DNA of 64,000 nucleotides, from the NCBI RefSeq assembly GCF_031143425.1, contig NC_090437.1, positions 1,174,316,863-1,174,380,862 of the forward strand, written 5' to 3'. The notes beneath the pieces were generated by a model that saw only the letters and a program-made list of their open reading frames with translations, did not search any database and was not told the DNA's origin. The stretch comes from Pleurodeles waltl (Eukaryota; Chordata; Amphibia; Caudata; Salamandridae). Below are positions 1 through 11,311 of this stretch, piece by piece. Both the position numbers and the translations under genes were made by a program. The first letter of the stretch is position 1, and the number at the start of each line of letters is the position of its first letter.

Positions 1-17
1 AAGTCTTGAAATTCATC

Positions 18-232
18 ACTTATGGTATGCAACACACAATGCGCACCATGAACACAATGTACTTTATTCACCTTCCATGTAGCCATTTTGAGCTCTACGT
101 GGCATGTGGCCAACCCTAGTGGGCAGACTTTCCCTGCTATGCACGCCATTCAGCTTTTCACAGTGAGGGACGCCTGCAAGGGCCATTGCCTAATCTGCAC
201 AGGCAGAGAACACCAGCTATGCACAGCCTTTA
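18..232. repeat. Dispersed repeat, copy 1 of a diverged direct pair
   Basis: About 215 bases recur in direct orientation at 2404-2642. Shared blocks include TATGCAACACA, AACACAATGTACTT, the GGCAGAC(A/T)TTCC stretch and the GTGAGGGA/ATGAGGGA stretch. The copies differ at many positions and carry small indels, so the pair is old. The family is not recognised. Confidence 0.6.
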
Positions 233-1043
233 GCAATTCCCTGCTAGGGTTGGCCATTTTTGACCCTCCCCTTTAACTTTGCCCCTCCTCCGTCTGATCT
301 GATTTTATTGAATTGAGCTGAATTTGCTGTATGCCATGTTTTGTGCAGATTCACCAAACAGAGCCAAGGTTATGAATTAATTACGTCTTTACTGTGCTCC
401 TCCATTATTTTTGCCCCCTCAACAGATCTGCTTAAAACTTGACATTTCAATATAATGCTAAACCTGCCAAATGTCAGCCACATTTTCTGGAAATTCATCT
501 AACGGTGCTACATCTATTAGCAACTGAACCACTTCTTTAAAGGGAGAGCACTAAACAAACACTAAAGTAAGCTAAAGATTTTAAATCATCCACATTGTAT
601 GCATTCTATGCATTTTACCCATCAAAAGCTGCCAAAGTTAGTAGCAAATAAAATTGTTTTGACACCCTATTCAAATTCACTCCACCTAGTCCCCCATGCT
701 GGATCCACAAGAATCTTGCACTGGCTGAAATTTATTAACTGCCAGCCACATTTAATGCAGTGCCAAATTTATTAGAAAACGAAAATGTAATGTATCAGCA
801 TTAACTTGCACTTCCTGATGAGCTTACACAATCCAATAGAGATACCAATAGAAGTCTAGGGTCCATATTTTGTCGGATAGGGTGCTGTACTAAAATGTAG
901 AGGATGTTCCATCTGCTGTATTTCGATTGCCATTGACTATTATGCATTTGTACTACAAATGACTCAACTTCTGCCATGTTTTTGGTGGTGTACCTTGTCT
1001 GCCATACTCTAAGGCCCTAAGTCTTCTAGCCTTCTGCCAAATT

Positions 1044-1201
1044 ATGTGGCGTAATAAAAGGCCCTGCATCCCCTGCAGTGCAGGAGTGGCTGAAGCTCCA
1101 AGGGGCCCCTTCAGCAAAACTGGTAGGTGGTGGGCTGGGGAGGAGGGGGCCTCTCTGTGTACTTTGCAGAGTGGGCCCCATCAAGTTTTGTTACATCACT
1201 G
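1044..1201. repeat. MITE-like element with CAGTGGCGTAA-type inverted ends (diverged copy)
   Basis: The left end (TGTGGCGTAATAAAA) is the approximate inverse of the right end (TTTTGTTACATCACTG). The interior (GGGGCC... and CCCCATCAAGTTTTGTTAC) resembles the better copy at 52622-52787. No convincing target duplication is seen. A hAT-type MITE is possible. Confidence 0.4.
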
Positions 1202-1218
1202 GTTGGCAGAGGTATACA

Positions 1219-2400
1219 CCCTGTCCAAGTGGGGTTCATAATCCTAGTCAGGGTAAGTCAGATACAGACTTTAAACTAACCTGTGCTGACCCTCAGGTAC
1301 CTTGGCACAGAGCAGGCAGGCTTAACTTAAGTAGCAATGTGTAAAGTATTTGTGCAACACACACACAGTAACACAATGAAAAAAACACAAAAAAGACTCC
1401 ACACAAGTTTAGAAAAATAGAAAATATTTATCTGAGTAAAAAAAGACCAAAATGACAAAAATCTGTAGAAGTCGAGATATGAATTATTAAAGAATAAGCT
1501 AAAAATAGTGCTCAGAAGTCTCTAGCGGTCAAACTGTTACATATGAGGTCGTAAGGAACCAATGCAAATCCAAAATTCAGGCCAACCGCATTGGATTGCA
1601 GGTCGGATACAGTACCAGGTAAGTTTAGCTGAAGTTTTACCTTCTCAGTTTGGTGCCAAGAGCCTGTTCATGGGCACAAAGAGGACAGGCTGGAACCTTC
1701 CTGTCACAAGTGGCAATGTTGGTGTGCAAAGAGATGAAATTGTGCCGTTCAAACTGATCCTTTGTGTGAGTGCTGCGGTTTGGGTGCGAACGTGCCCGTT
1801 TGAGGGCGCGAAGAGCCCAAAAGCTTGATTTGAAGAGCAAAAAGAGCAGAAAGACCACTTTCAAGAGCCTGGAGAAATGCATTTTGGAGGCCAGGAGCTG
1901 GTTGAAGGCTCATTCAGGATAATTAACAGGTGAGTTGTAAGAAGTCTTTTGTGTCCCGGACACTTCAGAAAACAGAAGGCAAGCCCGGAGGCCCTTGGAG
2001 TCACTCTGGGTTCAAGAGAGATGGGTCCAGTCCTTGTCCACAGCAGGGCAGAGTTCAGCAGGCAGCAGAGGCAGCTCAGCAAAGCAATGACGCAGTTCCT
2101 CAGAACAGTCAGTAAAGCATAGTGGCAATCCTTGTAGCACAGCAGTCCTTACTTCAGCAGAGTTCTTACCAAGTCCCATAGTGTACGTTCTTGGTAGGTA
2201 GGTTGAGAGCCCAAGTACTTATACCCAAATGTGCCTTTGAAGTGGGTGGTGACTTCAAAGCAGGTCCTTGAAGTGCACAGGTCCCCCTTTCATCCCAGCC
2301 CTGGCTCCAGACTATCAGTCTATGGGGACCAAAGTTTTAGGCACATCAAAAAATGCCTTTTCAATGGAAAGTGTGACAATCAACACTACACAGTGGCGAC
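1219..2400 (+). repeat. Partial copy of the TGTTAGAC LTR-like family
   Basis: The stretch from CCTGTCCAAG through AGTCAGGGTAA, CTTGGCACAGAGCAG, GGCTTAACTT, GTGTAAAGTATTTGTG and AGAAAATATTTAT matches the start of the complete copy at 26317-28529 in the same orientation. The terminal TGTTAGAC is missing here, where MITE-like sequence abuts. The right limit is approximate. No coding potential is seen. Confidence 0.6.
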
Positions 2401-2403
2401 TGC

Positions 2404-2642
2404 CACTTCATTATTTATTGTATGCAACACATAACACACGTCATTAACACAATGTACTTGATTCACATTTCATGTACCCATTTTAGGTTGTGCATTGCCT
2501 GCAGGCAACTCTTGTTGGCAGACATTCCTTGCTATACACAACGTTCAGCTTTGTGCAATGAGGGATGGCGCTAGAGCTTAGCCTTTGATCAGCCGATTGC
2601 CTAAGTCCTTCAGGCAGACAACCTAGCAATGCAAAGCCTTCA
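2404..2642. repeat. Dispersed repeat, copy 2 of a diverged direct pair
   Basis: This is the direct-orientation partner of 18-232. The two copies flank the MITE-like and LTR-like sequences between them. Either a dispersed family landed twice, or one older copy was duplicated together with its surroundings. Confidence 0.6.
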
Positions 2643-2949
2643 GTCACACATAGCTCGCTGATGTCAAGGGTATTTCTTTGGAAACCAAGAAGGTGAATGC
2701 TCGTATTGAGCAGAAATTAAAAAGAGAGCACCCATCAGGTTCAATACTCACACTCCAAAAGTTCCCTCTTTTGTCTCCCTTCCATAATCCATAGTATTTG
2801 TTAACCCTTTTAATGAGACCCACCATTCAGCTCACTCTTGTAGCTTTCTGCCTTCTCCATTTGTGACGTGTTTTCGTTTTTCTCTTCCTCCGCCTTTCCC
2901 ATACGTGTCTTTTGCTCGCAGTATACAATATGTTCGAGGCAGAAAATAA

Positions 2950-3107
2950 GGGCCCGATTTATACTTTTTTAGCGCCGCATTTGTGTCATTTTCTTTTATG
3001 CAAAAGCGGCGCAAACTTACAGAACTCAATGATATTTTGTAAGTTTGTGCCGCTTTTGCGTCAAAAATTTATGCAAATGAGGCGCTTAAAAAGTATAAAT
3101 ATGGGTC
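2950..3107. repeat. 158-base MITE with TAA target duplication (PIF/Harbinger-like)
   Basis: The inverted ends GGGCCCGATTTATAC and GTATAAATATGGGTC are flanked by TAA at 2947-2949 and 3108-3110. The interior is itself palindromic, with GCGCCGCATTTG and CAAATGAGGCGC arms and two AAAGCGGC/GCCGCTTT segments. A TWA duplication is the hallmark of PIF/Harbinger elements. The same family recurs at 49345-49498, and a half copy lies at 12752-12828. Confidence 0.75.
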
Positions 3108-3572
3108 TAAGGGCCGGCCCTCAAAAATAAATGTACTCCATCACAAATGTGGCAGATGCCCCATCCGCTAGTAAAGGAGCCTCAGTGGAAATAGTTGGCC
3201 ATAAGGAATAATTAAAAAAATCTGAGTTTTTTATTTGAGGTTTGATTTTCATTGACCATTTTTATGTGACATTTCTGAGGCCCCACAGGGGTTTATATCT
3301 TAATCTAGAATTTACTCTCGACAGCGCACAGTCTGGTTCTTCTGCCAAGACGTGGCCTTGCCAATGTAAGCAGAAAGTTCAAAAGTGTAAATGGACAGGC
3401 AAGTATAAACAACCCCAGACAGAAAAATATGAGCAGTTAGAATATGATCAGACATTTACAACTACTGACATGGTTTTGTCAAGTTCATGTGTTACTTTTG
3501 ATTGGTTTAACATTTTCTAAAATTCTTGTTTTAGATTTATTTAGTTAATGAGCATCCGATGTCTTCACGCAG

Positions 3573-3795
3573 GCATCCTTTGTTTGGGCGAAACGTCCCC
3601 TTGTCCAGTGGATCTGGGTTCATCATGTCGGACCTGGGATTGATTGTGACCAATGCTCATGTGGTGTCGAGCAACAGCGCAGTATCCGGCCGACAACAGC
3701 TGAAAGTCCAGCTTCAAAATGGAGATACATATGAAGCAACAATTAAAGATATTGACAAGAAATCCGACATTGCAACAATAAAGATCCATCCTAGA
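3573..3795 (+). CDS. HTRA3: HTRA3 coding exon with catalytic His and Asp (serine protease)
   Basis: This exon of a secreted HtrA-family serine protease encodes the first part of the trypsin-like domain. It reads [18 protein letters not shown], then TNAHVV with the catalytic His codon at 3658-3660, and KSDIATIKI with the catalytic Asp codon at 3766-3768. The segment [11 protein letters not shown] is a short insertion characteristic of HTRA3; HTRA1 is shorter there, which decides the paralogue. The acceptor is TCTTCACGCAG before 3573, and the exon starts with the last base of an Arg codon (phase 2). The donor is AGA|GTAAGT at 3796 (phase 0). The length of 223 bases is divisible as 1 + 74 codons. 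Known family role: extracellular proteolysis with reported dampening of TGF-beta signalling. No frameshift or stop is seen. Confidence 0.95.
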
Positions 3796-4109
3796 GTAAG
3801 TAATTCTTGTTAAGCTTCCTCAATTACAATCTAAATTAGCTTTCATTTCTATATATAAATCTCTAAACAGAGGAAAGAATACTTTCCGTGAAACTAAAAG
3901 CTAGCAGGCCATTCAGAATTTGCCCCGGCGACGATGGCCCCATTCTTAGTCAAGCTCCACCCTTTCTAAACCTGATCTGGAAGTCCCACAGTTGGAATGG
4001 TATCAATAATAATGAACATTATGTCCTGTCCCGGAAGTACATTTATAGTAAGTGATGTGGGCTACTGACACCACTATCTCTAACTTCGAGATCAATCCTG
4101 TAGCTATTC

Positions 4110-5172
4110 ACCCACAGACCCACAAAGTAATGAACAGAAATTGACATTATTGTGAGTAACCAACGATAGTGATTTAGGGCCAGATGTAGCAACTTTGCAA
4201 ATGCGAGTTGCAATTTGCGAGTCCGCAATTTGCAATGCAGAACGGTGTCTCGCTATGGGGTCGCAAAGACCCACCTCATTAATATTGATGAGGTGGGTCA
4301 CAAATTGCGGCCCCATAGCGACTATGGGCACTCACGGGTATGGAGGCCTGCTGGGACCAGCAGACCTCCATGTCCGTGACTGCTTTGAAATAAAGCAGTT
4401 TATTTTTTTCAAGTGTAGCCCGTTTTCCTTAAAGGAAAACGAGCTGCACTTAAAAAAAAAAACGAAACCTTTAGTTTCGGATTTTTTCAGGGCAGGTAGT
4501 GGTCCCTTGGACCACTTCCTACTCTGAAAAAATATTGGTGGGTCCAATCACAAAGGGGAATGGGTCCCATGGGGACCCCTTCCAATTTGCGAGTGGGTTA
4601 CCATCCACTTCAAGTGGATGGTAACTGCGACTCCATTTGCGACCGCGTATGCGGTCGCAAATGCAATTGCATACCACTGCGAGTTGCAAATAGGAAGGGA
4701 ACACCCCTTCCTATTTGCGACTCTGAAATGCATTTTGCGAGTCGGTCCCGACTCGCAAAATGCATTTCTGCATAGCAAACTCCGGTTTGCGATTCGCAAA
4801 CGGCGATTTTTGCCGTTTGCGAGTCGCAAACTGGTTGCTACATCTGGCCCTTAGTTATTGGATTAGTTACATGTCATGCGGGTCAGGCCCATCCCAAATG
4901 ACCCACATCCCCAGCCTGTCCTTGGAAGTGGCATCAATGGAAGTGTCCATATCTGGTTTGTTATGGGTTATTGATTTCGCTAACCATAGGCATTGTGGGA
5001 CTTAGCTAATCCCCACTGACCACCAATCCTCAAAACTGAGCCTTAGAAACTAGTGTACACAAAGTGTGAGATTTAACCATCGTAAACTTCCATTAGGTCC
5101 AGGCCCAACCCATTTACCATTCACCCTCTCAATACATTGAACAGGAATTAACATTATTAGAAGTAACCATAT
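4110..5172. repeat. Imperfect direct repeat of an unassigned minisatellite-like unit
   Basis: A block with GAACAGAAATTGACATTATT and GAGTAACCA (about 4110-4160) recurs as GAACAGGAATTAACATTATT and AAGTAACCA (about 5120-5172). A weaker relative lies near 4003. The 674-base MITE is inserted between them. The rest is too diverged to fix a unit length. Confidence 0.3.
4177..4850. mobile_element. 674-base PIF/Harbinger-like MITE with TTA target duplication
   Basis: The inverted ends are GGGCCAGATGTAGCAA and TTGCTACATCTGGCCC, flanked by TTA at 4174-4176 and 4851-4853. The interior contains several further palindromes built from TTTGCGAGTCGCAAA-like words and a CCCACCTCATTAATATTGATGAGGTGGG hairpin near 4270-4300 (only described, arms about 12 bases). 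There is no transposase ORF, so the element is non-autonomous. TTA duplications and G/C-rich ends support PIF/Harbinger; the superfamily is inferred. Confidence 0.75.
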
Positions 5173-5265
5173 ATGGAGGTGTCATCAACTACTGACCATG
5201 CAATCCTCTCTTCTCAGTGGTCATGTCACTCAGCTCCAGGCCTACGCACTCCATGTTTGTGGCTA

Positions 5266-5332
5266 GTTTTTATTATACCAAGCGTAACTAATAATCTATT
5301 ATTCACTGTTTCACTGTTGGTATAATAAAAAA
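5266..5332. repeat. Stem-loop with 15-base arms
   Basis: TTTTATTATACCAA (ending at 5281) pairs with TTGGTATAATAAAA (starting at 5317) across a loop of about 35 bases. A second small perfect hairpin, TGAGACAGTT / AACTGTCTCA, follows at about 5353-5377. These are probably remnants of a fold-back MITE. No function is evident. Confidence 0.5.
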
Positions 5333-5934
5333 TGGTACCCAGCAACCGTCTGAGACAGTTAGTGAAACTGTCTCATGACTGGCGCAGGTCCATGAAGGCA
5401 CCTACTCTAACCATCAGATAAATTATTCAGGGCTGGTGTAACCACAGCCCTGGTCTCAGGGGTCTGGCACGCCTCAATGCCTCGACCATTTGTGATGTAC
5501 TAATGGTAGCCGTTGACACCTCAGGCTTGTGCCCTGTAGTGTCTATGGCTAACTGGCAATCAACCAGTCACACCATCTTTTCACAACTCACCACAGAGTT
5601 GGGAAATGGTGGTTGAAAGAGCAGAGGCTGAAACCTCAAATCTTTGACTGTGCAGGGTCGAAGTTTCAGTTTCACGCTCCAGTGCTGGAAGCAGAATGAA
5701 GCAGCAAGAGTCCAAGGAACCTGCACAATTAGCAAGGTAAGTAAAAATATAAAGCTTTTAGAAGCTGTACGTTATGAGCAAGAGTGTGTCTGTGAGAGAG
5801 AGTATTTGTATATGTGAGCAGATGTGGCATGACACAAAATGATGGGCCCTCCTGCAGAATGTGAGGAAAGACCCTCACAGATATTCTTTGACCTTGTTCT
5901 GATTGGGGGCCCTCTTAAAGGGTTCGGCTGTAGG

Positions 5935-6742
5935 GGTCTGTGTTATGCCTGTGCATGTGCGTGTGTATGTGCGTGTGCGTGTGTGAACAAAAGTGAGTAC
6001 AAGTAAGAATGAATTAGAGTGAGGGAGAATGATGGTGAGCATAACAGAGTGTTACTGTGTATGAGACTGAGTGAGTCACATTCTGAGTTAGTCTTAATGA
6101 GTAATGAGTCAGAGAATAAGTGAGACAGACTGAGTCCGTTTGAGTGAAAATTTGTAAAACTGAGTGAGAATGAGTGAGACTGGTTCAGAATTGAGAATGA
6201 GGAACTGTGTGAGACTCAGTGAGTGAGGATGAGTGATAAAAATGAGTGAAACCAGGTGAGTATGAGTGAATCAGAGTGATATTGAGTGAATCAGAATGGG
6301 TTAGACTGACTGAATGAGTGAGACTGAGTGAGTCTTTGAGACAGAGTGATACCAAGTGAGACTGAGTGAATGAATGAGAATGAGTGAGACAGATTGCAAG
6401 TGACTGAGTCAGAGTGCTGTTGAGTGATTCAGAATGAGTAACAATGAATGGGATGGCGTCACAATGAGTGAGACTGAACAAGTATGAGTCAGAGTGAGAT
6501 TCAGTGAATCAGAATGAATGGGAATGAGTGAATCAGGGAGAATGAGTGAGAATGAGTTAGAGTGAACTGAGTTAGACTTAGTGAGATTGAGTGAGGATGA
6601 ATGGGACTGTGTGAGACTGAGTGAGACTGAATGGATCAGAATGAGTAGGGCTGAATGAAAGTGAGAATGAATGAGGCTGAGTGGGTCAGAGTGATAATGA
6701 CTCATTGCGTAAATCAGTTAGACCTAGTGAGAATAAGTGAGT
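5935..6742. repeat. Degenerate GAGTGA-type satellite preceded by a short GT repeat
   Basis: After a GTGTGCATGTGCGTGTG-like tract (about 5940-5985), about 740 bases consist of variants of GAGTGAGACTGAGTGA and GAGTCAGAGTGA. The + strand is rich in G, A and T and poor in C. The long open frames on the minus strand here are Ser/His/Leu-rich artefacts of the repeat, not genes. Confidence 0.85.
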
Positions 6743-6745
6743 CAG

Positions 6746-8270
6746 TGTTGGACCTGGCCCTCTCTGAAGGGTCATTCCAAATTTTTGCCTTCCTTTGCTA
6801 AACCCATTTTTATTGACTTTTAGGACTCAGTGTACATTTTCTTTGCTACCCAGTGGTAAAGTGCTTGTGCTTCCTTGAAAACATGGGTGGTACATTTAAT
6901 TTACTTTTAAGTCCCTAGTAAATTGTACTACTTGTACCTAGGGCCTGTAAACTAAATGCTACTAGTGGGCTGCAACACATATTGTGCCACCCACTAAAGT
7001 AGCACTGTAAAACATGCCTGAAGCCTGCCACTGCAACCTGTAGTTTAGGTTGAAATAGCTGCTTCAATCTGAAACAATAGACTTTTTTTCCAGCCCTTAA
7101 CCTCTTTTTTTAATATTTATAAGTCATACCTAGGTTAGAGCCTAAAGTCTATTAGGGCAAGGTGCATGGTATTTAAAAAGTAGGACATATGTACATAAGT
7201 TATACATGTCCAAGCAGTGCAAAGCTCCTAAAGCTGTTTTTCTCTGTTGAAAGGATGTCTCTACTTTAGACTAGGACTGCATTACACTATTACCCTTATT
7301 AAGTGATAACTCCAGTTTGAGAACAGATAGAGAAATACTTTTTCCACTCAAAAGAATTGTAATTTAAAATCCTCTTTAATGGTAAAGTCTGAAGAACTGA
7401 CTAGAACCAATTTGCGAGTAGGCCAGGGATTTTCCCCACTCAAAGGCTGTCACCAAGTATAAATGTGGCAACTTCCAAACCTCTCATCAGAACTCTTGTA
7501 TACCTGTGGAAGATTCTGAAGATTCTGAAGAAGGACTTCCCTGCGGTCCAAAGAAGGGAGATGACATGCTTGCCTTGAACCCATGTTCCACGGTTTGATT
7601 CCAAATGTCAGTTATATGACCTGTTTGAGCTATAGGGACACAATAGCTTCCAGACACCTCACTGCAGAAGTCCAGCTGAGCAGCACCAACTGGACCTACC
7701 TGAGTCCTGCTGCTGGCCCCTGCTGAAGTGAGTCCTGATCATCAAGAGGTGACCACCAGGCCCTGGACCCTTGCCTTGTACCAGAGTTACTCCTTTTGAA
7801 ATGAAGGTAAAGATAGCTCCTTGCGACCATGTAGTAACCTCTTTGTGCCAAGAAATGACCACCCACAGGGACCGCTAATGTGAAGATTCCAGAGGGGCCT
7901 ACACCTTGTACTGACAGAAACCTTCCACATTGTTCACCAGTAAGAAGCTCTATCAAGACCTGCACTTTGCGCCAACAGCGATCACCCGCGATGACCAACA
8001 ACGCAAGGGTCCAGTGTGACCCACACCTCATGCCAATAGTGACAGCCCTTGTCGACTGCCAAGGTGAAGCTCCATCCATGACCGGTTTTTGGCACCAAAA
8101 CAGCAAAATGAAACAAGTGCTGCTTTCATCTAGAAAGAATTGGTGCCACAGCAACTTTACATGTTCGCAGAGCAGCGGCTGACATCTACAGCTCCACTAC
8201 TCACTTCTGGCATTCCAGACTTTGGCAATTCCCCTTCAAGTGAAGATTCCCTCCATTGTCTCTGCTAAGA
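6746..8270 (-). repeat. Partial TGTTGGAC LTR-like copy, opposite orientation to 26317-28529
   Basis: It begins TGTTGGACCTGGCC and contains CCCAGTGGTAAAGTGC, AAGTCCCTAGTA, AGGGCCTGTAAA, ATGCTACTAGTGGGC and TTGTGCCACCCAC. These match the reverse complement of the far end of the 26317-28529 element. The right limit (about 8270) is where resemblance fades. No coding region is supported. It sits directly after the GAGTGA satellite. Confidence 0.55.
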
Positions 8271-8626
8271 AATGGTATTGATGGTGGTCTGACTGAAGAG
8301 TAGAAATAAATGAAGCAGGATGAATGAGGCAGAGCACATGGAAACCCATGAGGTAATTAATGTGTGGCCTCCATCCTTGTAAAGAATGTTAAAAGAGGAA
8401 CAGAACTGAAAATAAAACGGTAAAGGGTTTGTAAGCATAGGCAAGATTCAATTAATTGATGTTATGAAAAAATGAATTTGTTTTTACTGGTACATTTTCT
8501 AGCAAACTATAATGGCATCTGGCCTTTTTCAGGTAGAAGGAATTTGCCATTTCTTTCACACAAATAATGGACTAGCCAGTGAGGGACCATATTACATAAT
8601 GGGCCTGGACAGCAGAGGAGACACAG

Positions 8627-8914
8627 GACCTGATTTACATAAGCAAATTTACACTTTTGCATAAGTTTAGGTTTTCTTTGGTATTCACAAATTATGAGTT
8701 AATAGTACGTTCACAACTGCGGAAGCACCGCAGTCAGGATGGAGAACTCCACACATAAAATGATAGACCTGTCCTAGCTTTTTATTTGCAGACTTCTCAG
8801 CCCCCAACACCGGAGTCTCCACAGTGGTAAATTACTATCACCTCATAGTTTGTGAATACAAAAAAAAAGTAAAATTACACAAAAGTGGAAGTTGAACTTT
8901 GTGAATCAATTCAT
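8627..8914. repeat. Fold-back MITE-like element
   Basis: The left part (GATTTACATAAGC... then TTTACACTTTTGCATAA) is the approximate inverse of the right part (TTACACAAAAGTGGAA... then CTTTGTGAATCA). An inner pair (GGTATTCACAAA / TTTGTGAATAC) also folds. The element is about 290 bases with no ORF. No clear target duplication was found. Confidence 0.5.
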
Positions 8915-9519
8915 AAAACCGAAACTTGTACAAGGATAATTTGATAATAATGAATGTACAAATATACAGCAAAGGGCGGCATACTTGTCAGGGAGACCAG
9001 ATCCTCGGGGTCTGCGCAGGTTCCCAACATGTCCACCACTAGACAGCTCCAAGACTCCGATAGATAAAATCACAGAGCCTGAGAGAGTCCAAGCGGGGGA
9101 AAAGGGGATTAGGATGGGAACAGCTGGGAAGGAGACCTGAGGGAAGCAAAAGGTTAAACCACACAATATCAAGATTACATCACATTGATTTTCACTAGAC
9201 TATGATTCTAAGCATTGCAATACTGTAACCATGGATAACTTAAGAAAGGACTAACAACTAGGCCTCAAAACATCTGGGTACCTGGGAAGGAATCAAGAAT
9301 GATTAATACAACTTCTCAATGAAACTTTTCATGAAATGTTACACATTGTCTAGGAATATAAGAACCTTCTAGAATTATGTTTTCAGAACAAACATGGTCT
9401 TTTTACGTGAGGACAAAAAGTAATCTGAACATTTCCTGGAACACAATAAGAATTGTATTAAGGACTTAATATGCACATATAATGTAACATCTTGAATTTT
9501 AACACCTAGTTTTAAATGC

Positions 9520-10065
9520 GGGAAATGAATCGCGCACACTGCCGATTTCAACAAGGATATGTAAATGCCATGAAATGATTGCGCACTCTGCAAGCGATCT
9601 GAAACATCAGGATTTAAATGCGGTAATGAATTGTGCGTCTTGCCGATTCGAATGCCACCATGTAAATGCCAAGAAATGGTCGCGCACAATGATTAGCAAA
9701 GTTTTAATGCAAGGAATGAATTGCGCGTCTTGCTGATTCGAATGCCGCCAGGTAAATGCCAAGATATGGTTGCGCACAATGATTATCAAAGTTTTAATGC
9801 AAGGAATGAATCGCGCGTCTTGCCGATTCGAATGCCACCATGTAAATGCAAAGAAATGGTAGCGCAAAATGAGTATCAAGAGTTAAATACAAGGAATGAA
9901 TCGCGAGTCTTGCCGATTCGAATGTCAATATGCAAATGTCTAGAAATGGTCGCGCACACTGTTGCTGACCCAAATCTCAAAAGTAAAATGCCAAGAATGA
10001 ATCGCGCGTCTTGCCGATTCAAATATCAACATGTAAATGCCAGAAACCAAGAGCACATTCACACG
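9520..10065. repeat. Tandem array, about 6 copies of a 90-base CpG-containing unit
   Basis: The core GCGCGTCTTGCCGATTCGAA recurs with starts spaced 90, 90 and 90 bases (about 9631, 9721, 9811, 9901), with outer copies offset by about 101 (9530 and 10002). Each unit also carries ATGTAAATGCCAAGAAATGG and CGCGCACA(A/C)TG. The units are diverged. Long open frames across it (9607-9879 minus, 9721-10188 plus) follow from the 90-base period, a multiple of 3, and are not credible genes. Confidence 0.8.
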
Positions 10066-11094
10066 CACAAGGAAAAATCTTCCAACATGAAAACTAGGCC
10101 CAAAAACTCGAATGCCTTCGAAAACAGGATCGGGGGCCCAGCCCGACCTCAGTCTTACCGCCCTGATCAAGGATCAACAATGCAATGAAGGCCAAAGGCC
10201 TGGAAGATCAAGGTAGGCCCCCGGAACAGGAGCTCAGGAAATTGCTGCTGCTCTGCACCGGGACCTCTGAAGAGTGAGCACATAGGGCTGGGCTGGCTAC
10301 CGTATATAGAGTCTGGCCTGGCCCACAAACCACACCCAGTCATCCTGCAGAGAAAGCTTCTAGTAGGCCCTGGAAAGGGACTACGCCGTGACACACTCTG
10401 AAAGCCTGCAGCAATACATTGCAAATGAACAGTATTTACAAGCACCTTGAATATAGGTCTTCAGGATTAAACTCTGCAATGCAAAAGGATAAACAACAGC
10501 ATATCAACATAATGCATGAATTACGTTATTTCATAAGTGCTGTTTTTTTGCATTCCAGTTGCCCATAGAGCGCGCACTGCCCTGATGTTGACAATACTGA
10601 TGTGTTCTTCTGGACAGACAATATGCAATGGTAAAGAAAAAAGAAAACAGGATCCTATACAAGGGTCTGCAGGAGTCACATACTTAAAAGTCAAGCTAAG
10701 GGTCCCTTGCAGAGAAACAAACTGGCAGCCATGTTGGTGCATCCTCACTACATGCTAAGGAAGCCCTGCTTCCCAGTTTTGACAATGATGTCCAGGACTC
10801 CCTCATGACAATTGGCATAGGTAAGGACTGTGCTTACCCTTAGGTGGACCCCCAGTTAATGGCTGGGGACCTCAATCAAGCCCCCAGAGTGCTGTGAGTC
10901 TGGCCATCCACTCTTTGAGGGCATACTGGGCGCTCGTCTGTACCTGCCCACACCACTACTGTGTAGGAAAGTGCAGCAAAACAAACCCCTGCTTCCATGT
11001 TGGACAACAACACAGTGATGAGTGCCCAGGCTGGATGATAACTCTTAGGCACCAGCAATCTAGATTGGATTCAGACCATCATCCTTAACCAACC

Positions 11095-11175
11095 TTTGAA
11101 TTGGGGAACCAGGATTGAATCCCTACATCGGCTCTGCATCCTTTGATTCTGGGCAAGTCACTTAATCTATTTGTC
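11095..11175 (+). repeat. SINE tail of MIR/CORE-like type
   Basis: TTGAATCCCTACATCGGCTC-like sequence is followed by TTCTGGGCAAGTCACTTAAT. The latter matches the conserved GGGCAAGTCACTTAAYCT block of MIR-type and related tRNA-derived SINEs. Only the 3' half is recognisable. The exact family is uncertain. Confidence 0.5.
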
Positions 11176-11311
11176 CCTAAAAAAACACAAAAAAACATAA
11201 GGCACAAATTTAAGAAGCTCCAGCACCACTTTTGTGTCATTTTTTTGACGTAATGTGGCTTTAGGCTTCAAAATCGCCACACCATATTTACAAAGTGGCA
11301 CAGTCTCCTGC

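Larger units (their letters stand above)
1..3572 (+). other. HTRA3: HTRA3 intron upstream of exon 3 (3' part)
   Basis: This is the 3' end of a phase-2 intron whose acceptor is the AG at 3571-3572. I looked for the preceding HTRA exon (the segment before the protease core) and did not see it, so it should lie upstream of the window. Bases about 270-1040 and 3110-3540 hold nothing I recognise. The other parts hold the repeats listed separately. Confidence 0.7.

Noticed and set aside
6185..6705. Ser/His/Leu-rich proteins on the minus strand
   Set aside because: They are translations of the GAGTGA satellite.
9520..10188. Repetitive protein-coding gene (155 residues on +, 90 residues on -)
   Set aside because: The open frames follow from a 90-base period in diverged non-coding repeats, with no domain or splice context.
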